A stretch of 64,000 bases of DNA from Nipponacmea schrenckii (lineage: Eukaryota; Mollusca; Gastropoda; Lottiidae), in assembly GCA_030562195.1 (NCBI GenBank), contig CM060202.1, positions 9,796,001-9,860,000 of the forward strand, written 5' to 3'. The notes under the pieces were generated by a model. It did no database searches. It was not told where the DNA came from and saw only the letters and a program-made list of their open reading frames with translations. This document shows positions 1 to 11,969 of the stretch, piece after piece. Made by a program: the position numbers and the translations under genes. The number at the start of each line of letters is the position of its first letter. Positions within the stretch are counted from its first letter, which is position 1.

Positions 1-25
1 GGATAGCCTTTTCTCATTGTCTTCA

Positions 26-370
26 CTATCGGAGATCTGGTTCTCCAAAAATATTGACAAATCGACATAAATTGCCATTTATTATTTTGTCCCTATTTGC
101 TTGAGAAATTTGATTCCCAAGACGCTCCTGGTGAGACCTTATAGGAGTCGGCTGGGGAAAGTTGAGAGGAGAAGTTATTATCTCACCTTGATCAACAGCA
201 ACAGGAACAGGTTCATCATTATCAACAAAAACAGTCTCCACTTGATCAGCAATACCATTTTCTTTGTCTACGATGTAATTACAGCTACATTTGCTACTCG
301 ACTCTTCATTCAATGATGTAGAAGCCAGTCTTTTCCTGGAAGATTTCCTGTTGCTCTTATTCCTATTCAT
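26..370 (-). CDS. Unknown ORF with basic N-terminus, possibly mobile-element derived
   Basis: An open frame of about 114 codons runs from an ATG at 368-370 to a stop at 26-28. An ATG four codons further upstream lies in the 359-bp tandem repeat, so I prefer the inner one. The first 14 residues are rich in Lys, Arg, Asn and Ser (NRNKSNRKSSRKR), like a nuclear localisation signal, followed by a Ser-rich and an acidic stretch. I do not recognise the protein. Near the end, ANRDKIINGN faintly recalls the 'KIxxGE' region of proteins encoded by invertebrate mobile elements (inference). Just before the stop the next frame is open and acidic to the window edge, so a frameshift or a further exon is possible. 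The ORF may equally be fortuitous. Confidence 0.3.
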   Translation of the reverse strand: MNRNKSNRKSSRKRLASTSLNEESSSKCSCNYIVDKENGIADQVETVFVDNDEPVPVAVDQGEIITSPLNFPQPTPIRSHQERLGNQISQANRDKIINGNLCRFVNIFGEPDLR

Positions 371-1221
371 AAAGAAGCACAAACTATATGGATATACTAT
401 ATCTGATATTTATTACCTCAACGTTTCACATGCTCATACAGGCAGCGTTATCAAGAGAATTAAATAATATAACAAGTTTAACAATATATATAGACAAATG
501 ATGAGTAACAATCATACATGGAACAATAATGGCTTAGGACATCAAATCTAAGCTGTAGCCCTTGGGGGATAACATTATTGTCTCTGCATCTTAGAAGGAA
601 TATAAGGTTCACACACGATTTATCATATTTATACTGAGTCGTTTTCAACTTGTTAATTAACTTAATTGTCTCACCTCCATATTGGTGTGTAATATACTGT
701 TTATAAGACATATAGACATAGATGTAGATAAAGAAGCACAAACTATATGGATATACTATATCTGATATTTATTACCTCAACGTTTCACATGCTCATACAG
801 GCAGCGTTATCAAGAGAATTAAATAATATAACAAGTTTAACAATATATATAGACAAATGATGAGTAACAATCATACATGGAACAATAATGGCTTAGGACA
901 TCAAATCTAAGCTGTAGCCCTTGGGGGATAACATTATTGTCTCTGCATCTTAGAAGGAATATAAGGTTCACACACGATTTATCATATTTATACTGAGTCG
1001 TTTTCAACTTGTTAATTAACTTAATTGTCTCACCTCCATATTGGTGTGTAATATACTGTTTATAAGACATATAGACATAGATGTAGATAAAGAAGCACAA
1101 ACTATATGGATATACTATATCTGATATTTATTACCTCAACGTTTCACATGCTCATACAGGCAGCGTTATCAAGAGAATTAAATAATATAACAAGTTTAAC
1201 AATATATATAGACAAATGATG
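371..1221. repeat. 359-bp tandem repeat, 2.4 copies
   Basis: The unit starting AAAGAAGCACAAAC occurs at 371, 730 and 1089, exactly 359 bp apart. I see no difference between the first two full copies (371-729 and 730-1088). The third stops after about 133 bp at 1221, where the sequence passes into the satellite. The two 87-codon frames inside (478-741 and 837-1100, minus) are identical because the DNA is, and do not resemble a protein family. Identity of the copies means a very recent duplication or an assembly artefact. Confidence 0.95.
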
Positions 1222-1228
1222 TATTAAT

Positions 1229-4200
1229 ATAGCCTGTTCGGCTCAAACCCATTTGGCTGCACTGGCCTATATGCAAGCCATATACCAACTTTTTCAAAAG
1301 TATTTCTTGATCTATGGCAGATATTTGAGTTCTGTTTTTGCCCACAGGTCCAGATAGACCCTGTGGATGTTGCCTGCAAATTCCAGCTCTCTAGCTTGGT
1401 AACTTTTCCTGCAAAAAATTTATTTGTGTTTGAGCACCTTTCTGTGAAACACAGTGTGGAATGACCAAATTGCTAGTTTGCAAACTTATGCCTTTTTAAA
1501 TTTGGGGTTTTGGGGGTTTTTTTTGAGGTCCCTGAGCTGTCAGGAGTAGGAAATGAGCAAGACTTGAGCTGAATTTGTTTATTTGAGAAAGTTAGCCATT
1601 GGTCATATTTGGCTGCACTGGCCTATATGCAAGCCATATACCAACTTTTTCAAAAGTATTTCTTGATCTATGGCGATATTTGAGTTCTGTTTTTGCCCAC
1701 AGGTCCAGATAGCCCCTGTGGATGTTGCCTGCAAATTCCAGCTCTCTAGCTTGGTAACTTTTCTCGCAAAAAATTTATTTGTGTTTGAGCACCTTTCTGT
1801 GAAACACAGTGTGGAATGACCAAATTGCTAGTTTGCAAACTTATCCCTTTTTAAATTTGGGGTTTTGGGGGTTTTTTTTTAGGTCCCTGAGCTGCCAGGA
1901 GTAGGAAATGAGCAAGACTTGAGCTGAATTTGTTTATTTGAGAAAGTTAGCCATTGGTCCTATTTGGCTGCACTGGCCTATATGCAAGCCATATACCAAC
2001 TTTTTCAAAAGTATTTCTTGATCTATGGCAGATATTTGAGTTCTGTTTTTGCCCACAGGTCCAGATAGCCCCTGTGGATGTTGCCTGCAAATTCCAGCTC
2101 TCTAGCTTGGTAACTTTTCCCGCAAAAAATTTATTTGTGTTTGAGCACCTTTCTGTGAAACACAGTGTGGAATGACCAAATTGCTAGTTTGCAAACTTAT
2201 CCCTTTTTAAATTTGGGGTTTTGGGGTTTTTTTTTTTGGGGTTCCCTGAGCTGTCAGGAGTAGGAAATGAGCAAGACTTGAGCTGAATTTGTTTATTTGA
2301 GAAAGTTAGCCATTGGTCATATTTGGCTGCACTGGCCTATATGCAAGCCATATACCAACTTTTTCAAAAGTATTTCTTGATCTATGGCAGATATTTGAGT
2401 TCTGTTCAGGTCCAGATAGCCCCTGTGGATGTTGCCTGCAAATTCCAGCTCTCTAGCTTGGTAACTTTTCCCGCAAAAAATTTATTTGTGTTTGAGCACC
2501 TTTCTGTGAAACACAGTGTGGAATGACCAAATTGCTAGTTTGCAAACTTATGCCTTTTAATTTTTTTGGGGTTTTTTTTTTGAGGTCCCTGAGCTGTCAG
2601 GAGTAGGAAATGAGCAAGACTTGAGCTGAATTTGTTTATTTGAGAAAGTTAGCCATTGGTCATATTTGGCTGCACTGGCCTATATGCAAGCCATATACCA
2701 ACTTTTTCAAAAGTATTTCTTGATCTATGGCAGATATTTGAGTTCTGTTTTTGCCCAAGGTCCAGATAGCCCCTGTGGATGTTGCCTGCAAATTCCAGCT
2801 CTCTAGCTTGGTAACTTTTCCCGCAAAAAATTTATTTGTGTTTGAGCACCTTTCTGTGAAACACATTGTGGAATGACCAAATTGCTAGTTTGCAAACTTA
2901 TCCCTTTTTAAATTTGGGGTTTTGGGGTTTTTTTTTTTTTAGGTCCCTGAGCTGTCAGGAGTAGGAAATGAGCAAGACTTGAGCTGAATTTGTTTATTTG
3001 AGAAAGTTAGCCATTGGTCATATTTGGCTGCACTGGCCTATATGCAAGCCATATACCAATTTTTTCAAAAGTATTTCTTGATCTATGGCAGATATTTGAG
3101 TTCTTTTTTCCCAAGGTCCAGATAGCCCCTGTGGATGTTGCCTGCAAATTCCAGCTCTCTAGCTTGGTAACTTTTCCCGAAAAAAATTTTATTTGTGTTT
3201 GAGCACCTTTCTGTGAAACACAGTGTGGAATGACCAAATTGCTAGTTTGCAAACTTATCCCTTTTTAAATTTGGGGTTTTGGGGTTTTTTTTTTTTAGGT
3301 CCCTGAGCTGTCAGGAGTAGGAAATGAGCAAGACTTGAGCTGAATTTGTTTATTTGAGAAAGTTAGCCATTGGTCATATTTGGCTGCACTGGCCTATATG
3401 CAAGCCATATACCAACTTTTTCAAAAGTATTTCTTGATCTATGGCAGATATTTGAGTTCTGTTCAGGTCCAGATAGCCCCTGTGGATGTTGCCTGCAAAT
3501 TCCAGCTCTCTAGCTTGGTAATTTTTCCCCGAAAAAAAATTTATTTGTGTTTGAGCACCTTTCTGTGAAACACAGTGTGGAATGACCAAATTGCTAGTTT
3601 GCAAACTTATGCCTTTTAATTTTGTTTGGGGGGTTTTTGAGGTCCCTGAGCTGTCAGGAGTAGGAAATGAGCAAGACTTGAGCTGAATTTGTTTATTTGA
3701 GAAAGTTAGCCATTGGTCATATTTGGCTGCACTGGCCTATATGCAAGCCATATACCAACTTTTTCAAAAGTATTTCTTGATCTATGGCAGATATTTGAGT
3801 TCTGTTTTTGCCCAAGGTCCAGATAGCCCCTGTGGATGTTGCCTGCAAATTCCAGCTCTCTAGCTTGGTAACTTTTCCCGAAAAAAATTTTATTTGTGTT
3901 TGAGCACCTTTCTTGAAACACAGTGTGGAATGACCAAATTGCTAGTTTGCAAACTTATCCCTTTTTAAATTTGGGGTTTTGGGGTTTTTTTTTTTTTAGG
4001 TCCCTGAGCTGTCAGGAGTAGGAAATGAGCAAGACTTGAGCTGAATTTGTTTATTTGAGAAAGTTAGCCATTGGTCATATTTGGCTGCACTGGCCTATAT
4101 GCAAGCCATATACCAACTTTTTCAAAAGTATTTCTTGATCTATGGCAGATATTTGAGTTCTTTTTTTGCCCACAGGTCCAGATAGCCCCTGTGGATGTTG

Positions 4201-4700
4201 CCTGCAAATTCCAGCTCTCTAGCTTGGAACTTTTCCCGCAAAAAATTTATTTGTGTTTGAGCACCTTTCTGTGAAACACAGTGTGGAATGACCAAATTGC
4301 TAGTTTGCAAACTTATCCCTTTTTAAATTTGGGGTTTTGGGGGGTTTTTTTTAGGTCCCTGAGCTGTCAGGAGTAGGAAATGAGCAAGACTTGAGCTGAA
4401 TTTGTTTATTTGAGAAAGTTAGCCTTTGGGTTTATATTTGGCTGCACTGGCCTATATGCAAGCCATATACCAACTTTTTCAAAAGTATTTCTTGATCTAT
4501 GGCAGATATTTGAGTTCTGTTTTTGCCCACAGGTCCAGATACCCCCTGTGGATGTTGCCCAAATTCCAGCTCCCCAATTTTGGTAACTTTTCCCGCAAAA
4601 AATTTATTTGTGTTTGAGCACCTTTCTGTGAAACACAGTGTGGAATGACCAAATTGCTAGTTTGCAAATTTAAGGGTTTTAAATTTGGGGTTTTGGGGGG
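1229..4700 (+). repeat. 354-bp satellite, subfamily A (monomers 1-10)
   Basis: Monomers are marked by GGCTGCACTGG at about 1255, 1611, 1966, 2325, 2668, 3026, 3382, 3725, 4083 and 4440. Subfamily A carries CCCCTGTGGATGTTGCCTGC, then CTCTCTAGCTTGG, and GAGCAAGACTTGAGCTGAAT. Each monomer also has a G/T block (TTTGGGGTTTTGGGG followed by a T run) of variable length. Several monomers (4-8) lack a few bases around TTTTTGCCCACAGG. Short frames on both strands recur every monomer and break at random positions, so they are not genes. Monomer 10 is the most altered and leads into subfamily B. Confidence 0.95.
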
Positions 4701-7700
4701 TTTTTTTTTGGGGTCCCTGAGCTGTCAGGAGTAGGAAATGACCAAGACTTGAGCTAAATTTGTTTAGGGGGAAAAGTTAGCCTTTGGGTCATATTTGGCT
4801 GCACTGGCCTATATGCAAGCCATATACCAACTTTTTAAAAAGTATTTCTTGATCTATGGCAGATATTTGAGTTCTGTTTTTGCCCACGGTCCAGATAGCC
4901 CATGTGGATGTTGCCAGCAAATCCCAGCTCTCCACCTTTGTAACTTTTCGCGCAAAAAATTTATTTGTGTTTGAGCACCTTTCTGTGAAACACAGTGTGG
5001 AATGCCCAAAATTTTCTAGTTTGCAAACTAATGGTTTTTAAATTTGGGGTTTTGGGGGTTTTTTTTGAGCTCCCTGAGCTGTCAGGAGTAGGAAATGACC
5101 AAGACTTGAGCTAAATTTGTTTATTGGGAAAAGTTAGCCATTGCTCATATATGGCTGCACTGGCCTATATGCAAGCCATATACCAACTTTTTCAAAAGTA
5201 TTTCTTGATCTATGGCAGATATTTGAGTTCTGTTTTTGCCCACATGTCCAGATAGCCCATGTGGATGTTGCCAGCAAATCCCAGCTCTCCACCTTTGTAA
5301 CTTTTCGCGCAAAAAATTTATTTGTGTTTGAGCACCTTTCTGTGAAACACAGTGTGGAATGACCAAATTGCTAGTTTGCAAACTAATGGTTTTTAAATTT
5401 GGGGTTTTGGGGTTTTTTTTTTTTAGCTCCCTGAGCTGTCAGGAGTAGGAAATGACCAAGACTTGAGCTAAATTTGTTTATTGGGAAAAGTTAGCCATTG
5501 CTCATATATGGCTGCACTGGCCTATATGAAAGCCATATACCAACTTTTTCAAAAGTATTTCTTGATCTATGGCAGATATTTAGTTCTGTTTTTGCCCACA
5601 TGTCCAGATAGCCCATGTGGATGTTGCCAGCAAATCCCAGCTCTCCACCTTTGTAACTTTTCACGCAAAAAATTTATTTGTGTTTGAGCACCTTTCTGTG
5701 AAACACAGTGTGGAATGACCAAATTGCTAGTTTGCAAACTAATGGTTTTTAAATTTGGGGTTTTTGGGGTTTTTTTTTTAGCTCCCTGAGCTGTCAGGAG
5801 TAGGAAATGCCCCAAGACTTGAGCTAAATTTGTTTATTGGGAAAAGTTAGCCATTGCTCATATATGGCTGCACTGGCCTATATGCAAGCCATATACCAAC
5901 TTTTTCAAAAGTATTTCTTGATCTATGGCAGATATTTGAGTTCTGTTTTTGCCCACATGTCCAGATAGCCCATGTGGATGTTGCCAGCAAATCCCAGCTC
6001 TCCACCTTTGTAACTTTTTGCGCAAAAAATTTATTTGTGTTTGAGCACCTTTCTGTGAAACACAGTGTGGAATGACCAAATTGCTAGTTTGCAAACTAAT
6101 GGATTTTAATTGGGTTTTGGGGTTTTTTTTGAGCTCCCTGAGCTGTCAGGAGTAGGAAATGACCAAGACTTGAGCTAAATTTGTTTATTGGGAAAAATTA
6201 GCCATTGCTCATATGGCTGCACTGGCCTATATGCAAGCCATATACCAACTTTTTCAAAAGTATTTCTTGATCTATGGCAGATATTTGAGTTCTGTTTTTG
6301 CCCACGTGTCCAGATAGCCCATGTGGATGTTGCCAGCAAATCCCAGCTCTCCACCTTTGTAACTTTTCGCGCAAAAAATTTATTTGTGTTTGAGCACCTT
6401 TCTGTGAAACACAGTGTGGAATGACCAAATTGCTAGTTTGCAATCTAATGGTTTTTAAATTTGGGGGTTTTGGGTTTTTTTTTTTAGCTCCCTGAGCTGT
6501 CGGAGTGCGAAATGACCAAGACTTGAGCTAAATTTGTTTATTGGGAAAAGTTAGCCATTGCTCATATTTTGGCTGCACTGGCCTATATGCAAGCCATATA
6601 CCAATTTTTTCAAAAGTATTTCTTGATCTATGGCAGATATTTGAGTTCTGTTTTTGCCCACATGTCCAGATAGCCCATGTGGATTTTGCCAGCAAACCCC
6701 AGCTCTCCACCTTTGTAACTTTTTGCGCAAAAAATTTATTTGTGTTTGAGCACCTTTCTGTGAAACACAGTGTGGAATGACCAAATTGCTAGTTTGCAAA
6801 CTAATGGTTTTTAAATTTGGGGTTTTTGGGTTTTTTTTTTTAGCTCCCTGAGCTGTCACGAGTAGGAAATGACCAAGACTTGAGCTAAATTTGTTTATTG
6901 GGAAAAATTAGCCATTGCTCATAAGGCTGCACGGGCCTATATGCAAGCCATATACCAACTTTTTCAAAAGTTTTTCTTGATCTATGGCAGATATTTGAGT
7001 TCTGTTTTTGCCCACGTGTCCAGATAGCCCATGTGGATGTGGGGGGCAAATCCCAGCTCTCCACCTTTGTAACTTTTCGCGCAAAAAATTTATTTGTGTT
7101 TGAGCACCTTTCTGTGAAACACAGTGTGGAATGACCAAATTGCTAGTTTGCAAACTAATGGATTTTAATTGGGTTTTGGGGTTTTTTTGAGCTCCCTGAG
7201 CTGTCAGGAGTAGGAAATGACCAAGACTTGAGCTAAATTTGTTTATTGGGAAAAGTTAGCCATTGCTCATATATGGCTGCACTGGCCTATATGCAAGCCA
7301 TATACCAACTTTTTCAAAAGTATTTCTTGATCTATGGCAGATATTTGAGTTCTGTTTTTGCTCACATGTCCAGATAGCCCATGTGGATGTTGCCAGCAAA
7401 TCCCAGCTCTCCACCTTTGTAACTTTTCACGCAAAAAATTTATTTGTGTTTGAGCACCTTTCTGTGAAACACAGTGTGGAATGACCAAATTGCTAGTTTG
7501 CAAACTAATGGATTTTAATTGGGTTTTTGGGGTTTTTTTTTTAGCTCCCTGAGCTGTCAGGAGTAGGAAATGACCAAGACTTGAGCAAAATTTGTTTTTT
7601 GGGGAAAAGTTAGCCATTGCTCATATATGGCTGCATTTGGCCTATATGCAAGCCATATACCAACTTTTTCAAAAGTATTTCTTGATCTATGGCAGATATT

Positions 7701-8605
7701 TGAGTTCTGTTTTTGCCCACATGTACAGATAGCCCATGTGGATGTTGCCGGCAAATCCCAGCTCTCCACCTTTGTAACTTTTTGCGCAAAAAATTTATTT
7801 GTGTTTGAGCACCTTTCTGTGAAACACAGTGTGGAATGACCAAATTGCTAGTTTGCAAACTAATGGTTTTTAAATTTGGGGTTTTTGGGGGGTTTTTTTG
7901 AGCTCCCTGAGCTGTCAGGAGTGGGAAAATGACCAAGACTTGAGCTAAATTTGTTTATTGGGAAAAATTAGCCATTGCTCATATGGCTGCACTGGCCTAT
8001 ATGCAAGCCATATACCAACTTTTTCAAAAGTATTTCTTGATCTATGGCAGATATTTGAGTTCTGTTTTTGCCCACGTGTCCAGATAGCCCATGTGGATGT
8101 TGCCAGCAAATCCCAGCTCTCCACCTTTGTAACTTTTCGCGCAAAAAATTTATTTGTGTTTGAGCACCTTTCTGTGAAACACAGTGTGGAATGACCAAAT
8201 TGCTAGTTTGCAAACTAATGGATTTTAATTGGGGTTTGGGGGTTTTTTGAGCTCCCTGAGCTGTCAGGAGTGGGAAATGACCAAGACTTGAGCTAAATTT
8301 GTTTATTGGGAAAAGTTAGCCATTGCTCATATATGGCTGCACTGGCCTATATGCAAGCCATATACCAACTTTTTCAAAAGTATTTCTTGATCTATGGCAG
8401 ATATTTGAGTTCTGTTTTTGCCCACATGTCCAGATAGCCCATGTGGATGTTGCCAGCAAATCCCAGCTCTCCACCTTTGTAACTTTTCGCGCAAAAAAAA
8501 TTATTTGTGTTTGAGCACCTTTCTGTGAAACACAGTGTGGAATGACCAAATTGCTAGTTTGCAAACTAATGGATTTTAATTGGGTTTTTTTTTTTTTTTT
8601 TTAGC
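4701..8605 (+). repeat. 354-bp satellite, subfamily B (monomers 11-21)
   Basis: Monomers continue at about 4797, 5153, 5510, 5866, 6215, 6571, 6925, 7275, 7629, 7985 and 8335. Average spacing across all 21 is 354 bp. Subfamily B differs from A at linked sites: CCCATGTGGATGTTGCCAGC, CTCTCCACCTTTG, TTCGCGC, GACCAAGACTTGAGCTAAAT and TTATTGGGAAAAG. Variants such as CCCACGTGTCC (monomers at 6215, 6925, 7985) and the tail ATGGATTTTAATTGGG are shuffled among monomers, suggesting exchange between copies. The array ends at a long T run near 8583-8602 followed by AGCTCCCTGAG. Confidence 0.95.
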
Positions 8606-9280
8606 TCCCTGAGTCCCCAAATTCCACCTTTGTAATTTTGTAAGCAAAAATGTATTTGTGTATGAGCACTTCTTGTGCAACAATGTACAGAAAGAACAAA
8701 AATTCTATCTTGAAAACTTATGAATTCAAATTTAGTTTTTATGTTTTTTTCAAGTTCCTGATCTCTTGTGGATATTGCTTACAAATTTTAATTTTGTAAC
8801 TTTGTAACTTTACAAATGAACAATTTATTCGTGTTTAAGCACTTCTTGTGAAGAATGAACAAATTTCTGTCTTTAAAACTGATAAATTTTAATTTAGTTT
8901 TTATGGTTTTTTAAGTCTCTGAGCATTATGGATATTGCCTTCAAATTCTAGCTCTGTAGCTTTGTAAGCGGAAAAGTTTTTGTGTTCGAGAAATTTATTA
9001 TGTGTTGAAGTCATTGTTGTGCAACAATGTGCCAAATGAAAAAAAAGATAGCCTGATTTAATTTGAGTTTTTTTGCAGTACCTCATGGTCTCTTGTGGAT
9101 ACTGACTGTAAATTTCAGCTTTGTGGCTTTGTGAGCCAAAAAAATTATTTGTCTTTAAGCACTTCTTGTGGAACAATGTGCATAATAACATGTTAAACTT
9201 GAAAACTTATCAATTATCATTTAGTTTTTAGTTTTGTTTGAAGTCCTTGAGCTCTTAGTAGTAGGAAATGAGCATCGCTG
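8606..9280 (+). repeat. Degenerate ~165-bp units, core of the satellite
   Basis: Four diverged units start with AAATTCC/AAATTTT-like sequence near 8619, 8783, 8943 and 9110 (spacings 164, 160 and 167). Each matches only part of the 354-bp monomer: from the AAATTCCAGCTC region through TTTGTGTTTGAGCACTT, the TTTAGTTTTTATG block and CCTGAGC, then directly TCTTGTGGATATTGC. The segment that in long monomers lies between CCTGAGCT and CCCCTGTGG, containing GGCTGCACTGG, is absent. The last unit ends in CTTAGTAGTAGGAAATGAGC, the start of that missing segment. Order and orientation match the array to the left. Confidence 0.8.
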
Positions 9281-9647
9281 GAGTTCGGTCACCGTTTCTC
9301 AAGTCAAAGAGTTTCGTAAGTTTTAGTTAAGTAAGGAAAAATCTAAAATTTGCGTTTCATTAACATTCTCAAGATAAAAGTTTTCGTAAGTTTTTGCGTA
9401 TAACTTAAAACAGCTTAACCTGTGTTAAGTCTGTCTTAAGTAAGCAACATTTAGAAACATGACAAAATTTCCTCATTATTGGACGAATAGACTTGATATG
9501 AGGTCCATAAGCCCATGGCTGTTGATTCTGTCAGTTTTTCGATTTTTGAAATTTTACAGAGCTTCGCTCGAACTGTTTATATGTTTTTTATTGATAAATT
9601 TATTTATGAGAATGAAAAAAAAAAGTTAAAAAAGTTAAAATAATTTT

Positions 9648-9751
9648 CTCCACAATTTCGCTAAAAGGATGTGATCCATGTTAATTTCATAAAAAAAAAA
9701 TTAAATTTCTCCACAATTTCGCTAAAAGGATGTGATCCATGTTAATTTCAA
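9648..9751 (+). repeat. 42-bp direct repeat, two copies 61 bp apart
   Basis: CTCCACAATTTCGCTAAAAG starts both copies, at 9648 and 9709. The copies match through GGATGTGATCCATGTTAATT and are separated by an A-rich stretch. Confidence 0.9.
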
Positions 9752-10254
9752 TGAACATCTATAAATTTACCCATTTAATAACCAAAATATTCACAAATAA
9801 CTTTTTTCAATGAATTTTAAGAAATTTGAATAAAACATTAAATACAAAAATAAGTTCATATTCTTAAACCTGGCAAATAACCTAAGAACATAGGTCTATA
9901 TTCATCAGGGACCAAGTTAGATTTTTTATATTAGTTTTATGTTCATTATAAGTAGTATTATTCCATTAAAATATATTTGAGCTCATTAGTCGTGTTTTGT
10001 GCATTAAAGATTTGCAATAAATCGGCTATAAATGAATTTATTCGTCGCATAAATATCAGCTTTTTACTATAGCCAGCGTAGATTACGTCGCTTTTTGTCG
10101 TACAATCAATATGGTGTCATTGGTCCATGAATGGCATCAATGATGCAAGAACAAAATGATGTCAGTCAGTCCTCTTGTCTTTATTATTACCTCTATGCAA
10201 AATAGAATGTAAACAAGTTTAACTTTAATTAGAAATCTTGTTATAATTATAATG

Positions 10255-10320
10255 AAAAAACGATTGTACCATCCGCCGTCCATCGGTGCGTTCCTACTAG
10301 ACTAAGCTACTGCGGAGATA
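10255..10320 (-). pseudogene. tRNA-like pol III promoter remnant (SINE head or tRNA pseudogene)
   Basis: Read on the minus strand, TAGCTTAGTCTAGTAGGAAC resembles the D-arm/A box of a tRNA (usual form TAGCTCAGTCGGTAGAGC). About 27 bases later GGTACAATCG resembles a weak B box (GGTTCRAATC). A run of T follows at once, as in a pol III terminator. The arms do not obviously form a full cloverleaf, so a functional tRNA is unlikely. A tRNA-derived SINE fragment or chance similarity are the alternatives. Confidence 0.25.
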
Positions 10321-11308
10321 ATTGTTGCCGACGCGACATTCTCCCACTCTGCTATTTTCGTGGAAAAAGAAAGCCCGCAAGGCAGCTTTTCCACCAAACT
10401 ACTATTCTCTCAACTGTTTCATTGGCCATAATATATGCTTTATGGAACTAAAGTCGGGTTGTCGAGGCGAGGTAGGCCTACTATCTAAAATTTGGAAATT
10501 TCGGCTGCTAGCTAAGTAATGTGACTAACGACGTCATTGATTATAGTGTAGGGCCTGCATCTTTTTAAACTTAAGATTTTCTTAGCCAAGAAATGCGTAA
10601 CATGTCTAATGAAACGGGCGTATGTTCGTCGTAAATTAATTTTAGTTTCCTTAACTAAAGAAACAACTATATTTTACAAGGATTACAACTTAGGTTTCTC
10701 ATGTCAAGAAATTTGTACTTATGCTTTATTAAAATATTTCCATTTTTCTCTCATTTCATAAATTTAGTATGACATAAGCACTAATTCAAGATCCTCGCAC
10801 AACTATGTTAATAAGTTTACTGCGAGTTTGTAGAAACAATATTTTTTGTATAAACAATATTAATTTGTAACCGGCTTTCGCCTATAATAAGCCCCCGCCC
10901 CCTCGTTAAGGACATTATTATACTTATTTGGAATAAATAATATTGAAACCATAATGATACAAATTTATAAAGAAAAAGATGCTACACGCTATATATAATC
11001 AGTGAATATATTAAATATATATGTCAACGGATCTAAGTGCTATTGATCATAATACATTGTAAATTAGTAAGGATAATAATAAAAAAAAAAACAATCTTCC
11101 CGAGATATGGAGTCAAAACCGGCAGCTTATCAGGTTTTTTTGCAATACAATTTCAAATAAAGTATGAAGTGTTGGTTTTCTTCAAATCCATGGCCTTTAC
11201 TGCAAGCAGTATCTGATATACGTCTCAATATTTCGGACATTGATTTTTCCCAGTAACGTGTGCCAGAAGAGAATTGATTCCATTCGTTTCATAACAACAT
11301 CAAGTTGA

Positions 11309-11344
11309 TTCATTCATTCATTCATTCATTCATCCATCCATGTG
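11309..11344 (+). repeat. (CATT)n microsatellite
   Basis: Seven or so CATT units end in CATCCATCCATG. Similar short CATT tracts lie at 12071-12098, 12110-12130, near 13966 and 14125, and at 14316-14332. Confidence 0.9.
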
Positions 11345-11969
11345 CCAAGTATTATAATGAAATACACCACCTTTATTTGTATTACTTAAAAATATGTAAT
11401 GTTGCGTCTGCTTCGTGATAAATAATCCGAGTAGCCGAACTTAAATTTAAGGATTTGATTTAAAAATCAATTCAAAGTTATTAGATTTGATTAAATAATA
11501 AACGCAAAATTATTAATTTCTTACTTTTGGGAAGATAGAATGATAAACCTTTAAAATATTTTTTAACTTCGAGAATTTTTAATACAGCGTTTTTTTATTC
11601 CTTTGAAATAGATTTATTTGTATTAAAAAAAACATTTTATACAATAAAATAATGTAAACAATGCGATATACGGATTATCTGTTTTCTTCGAACCACAATA
11701 ATATTAAAATTATCTCCCTTTAACTACACGTCTATTGTTTAGCAATTCACCACTTGCTAAAATGATAAAAATGGATGTACGTGATGTTCGTTTGATAATA
11801 GTTTATTGAAAGGTCAGTTACATTTCTTAACCAATTTTTCAAAGATATGACATTATTCAGTAATATTTTCAATTAAACAAAATCATTGCCCGAAACTTTC
11901 TGTTCCTTCGCGTGTTGATTTTTGTGAATCCGGGATTTTCAGAAACAGTAATCACAGCTTTCCTTCCAC

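Larger units (their letters stand above)
9281..11308. other. AT-rich spacer, no gene found
   Basis: No frame here looks coding. It holds the 42-bp direct repeat and the tRNA-like patch listed separately, plus a short GC-rich patch near 10870-10910. I see nothing else I can support. Confidence 0.6.

Noticed and set aside
1954..8564. Many 60-116-codon frames on both strands with near-identical translations
   Set aside because: They repeat with the satellite monomer on both strands at once, and ends vary with small indels. Better explained as chance frames in tandem DNA than as a gene family.
371..9280. CRISPR-like array
   Set aside because: Units of 354-359 bp are contiguous with no spacers, which is satellite DNA.
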